Positions 5,950 to 6,360 of a stretch of 6,360 nt of DNA are shown here, one piece after another. The stretch is from assembly GCA_946408145.1 (NCBI GenBank), contig CAMJQX010000095.1, forward strand, positions 1-6,360. Direction: 5' to 3'. Under the pieces are notes generated by a model. That model was not told the origin of the DNA. It made no database searches and worked only from the letters and a program-made list of their open reading frames with translations. The translations under genes and the position numbers were made by a program. Each line of letters starts with the position of its first letter. Position 1 is the stretch's first letter. This DNA is from an uncultured Clostridia bacterium. GTDB taxonomy: Bacteria; Bacillota_A; Clostridia; Oscillospirales; Oscillospiraceae.

Positions 5950-6360
5950 TGTAGTCAGTATCAAATTCAAAAACCGGGGCAAGAGCTATTACTTCTCCCC
6001 GAACAAGCTCGACATCAAGACCGGAGACAAGGTGATCGTCGAGACCTCCAAGGGTCTGGAGATCGCCGACGTGGTACACGGCTGCCACCCCGTCGAGGAC
6101 GACGCCGTGGTGCAGCCGCTGCGCCCTGTCGCCCGCGTCGCCACGGCGGACGATCTGCGCGTGGCCGAGCTGAACAAAAAGCGCGAGAAAGAGGCCTTCG
6201 AGATCTGCCAGAAGAAGATCGCCGAGCACGGGCTCGAAATGAAGCTGGTGGACGTGGAGTGCAACTTCGAGGGGAACAAGACCATGTTCTTCTTCACCGC
6301 CGACGGGCGCGTGGACTTCCGCGAGCTGGTCAAGGATCTGGCCGGCATCTTCCGCAACCG
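5942..6360 (+). CDS. ricT: PSP1-domain protein YaaT (RicT), N-terminal part
   Basis: The frame is open to the window edge, giving 139 N-terminal residues of a protein usually about 270-300 long. PSP1-domain YaaT/RicT of B. subtilis acts with RicA (YmcA) and RicF (YlbF) in the Ric complex. That complex carries iron-sulfur clusters, influences RNase Y processing and is needed for normal sporulation, competence and biofilm formation. Seen here are KFKNRGKSYYFSP (8-20), FEICQKKIAEHGLEMKLVDV (87-106) and FFFTADGRVDFRELVKDLA (116-134), which match the Bacillus protein almost word for word as I recall it. The cysteine-rich C-terminal half that would bind the cluster is outside the window. The start chosen is TTG at 5942, with GAGGA (5929-5933) 8 nt upstream; it gives MVDVV, aligning with MYNVV of Bacillus, and overlaps holB by 8 nt. 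An in-frame ATG at 5927 would add five residues but has no good ribosome binding site. Translation is probably coupled to holB. Confidence 0.93.
   Translation, partial: MVDVVSIKFKNRGKSYYFSPNKLDIKTGDKVIVETSKGLEIADVVHGCHPVEDDAVVQPLRPVARVATADDLRVAELNKKREKEAFEICQKKIAEHGLEMKLVDVECNFEGNKTMFFFTADGRVDFRELVKDLAGIFRN

Noticed and set aside
5110..5982. A 290-codon minus-strand frame opposite holB
   Set aside because: It has shadow composition with no domain, and it covers the holB promoter-proximal region and the yaaT start, both well supported on the + strand.

Overview
The window is GC-rich, compactly coded bacterial chromosome. It looks like a high-GC member of the Clostridia, for example an Oscillospirales-type gut anaerobe. 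Three things point there: the Firmicutes gene pair holB-yaaT(ricT), a YaaT fragment that matches the Bacillus protein closely from memory, and strong GGAGG ribosome binding sites with B. subtilis-type promoters. The assignment is inferred from gene content; no database search was possible. There are six protein genes, two of them cut by the window edges. I found no rRNA, tRNA, CRISPR array or insertion sequence.

Layout. On the left, the + strand carries the C-terminal part of mnmG (1-779). It is followed after 81 nt by mnmA (861-1853). The gap holds a small 7-bp tandem repeat. A long, perfectly symmetric hairpin (1853-1891) then separates mnmA from a converging minus-strand pair: a PAP2-family membrane phosphatase (1901-2575) and, transcribed before it, a large exported CotH-kinase protein with two lamin-tail domains (2589-4979). 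A 148-nt divergent intergenic region (4980-5127) carries one good promoter for each direction. To its right, on the + strand, are holB (5128-5949) and the start of yaaT/ricT (about 5942 to the window edge). The last two genes overlap slightly.

How the genes work together. MnmG and MnmA act on the same tRNA nucleotide, wobble uridine U34: MnmG (with MnmE) modifies carbon 5 and MnmA thiolates carbon 2, giving (c)mnm5s2U in tRNA for Lys, Glu and Gln. The cotH-PAP2 pair, 13 nt apart, looks like a small cell-envelope operon of unknown physiological role. HolB is the delta-prime subunit of the DNA polymerase III clamp loader. YaaT (RicT) is a PSP1-domain protein of the Ric complex that affects RNA processing, sporulation and biofilm formation in B. 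subtilis.

Most of the window is ordinary housekeeping sequence, and I see no clear new multi-gene system. The points most worth a second look are: an apparently leaderless start for the cotH gene, where a near-consensus promoter ends 7 nt before the ATG; the divergent region with a perfect 9-bp inverted repeat spanning the holB promoter; the tandem repeat between mnmG and mnmA, which can pair with the mnmG stop region; and the domain architecture and partner of the CotH protein.
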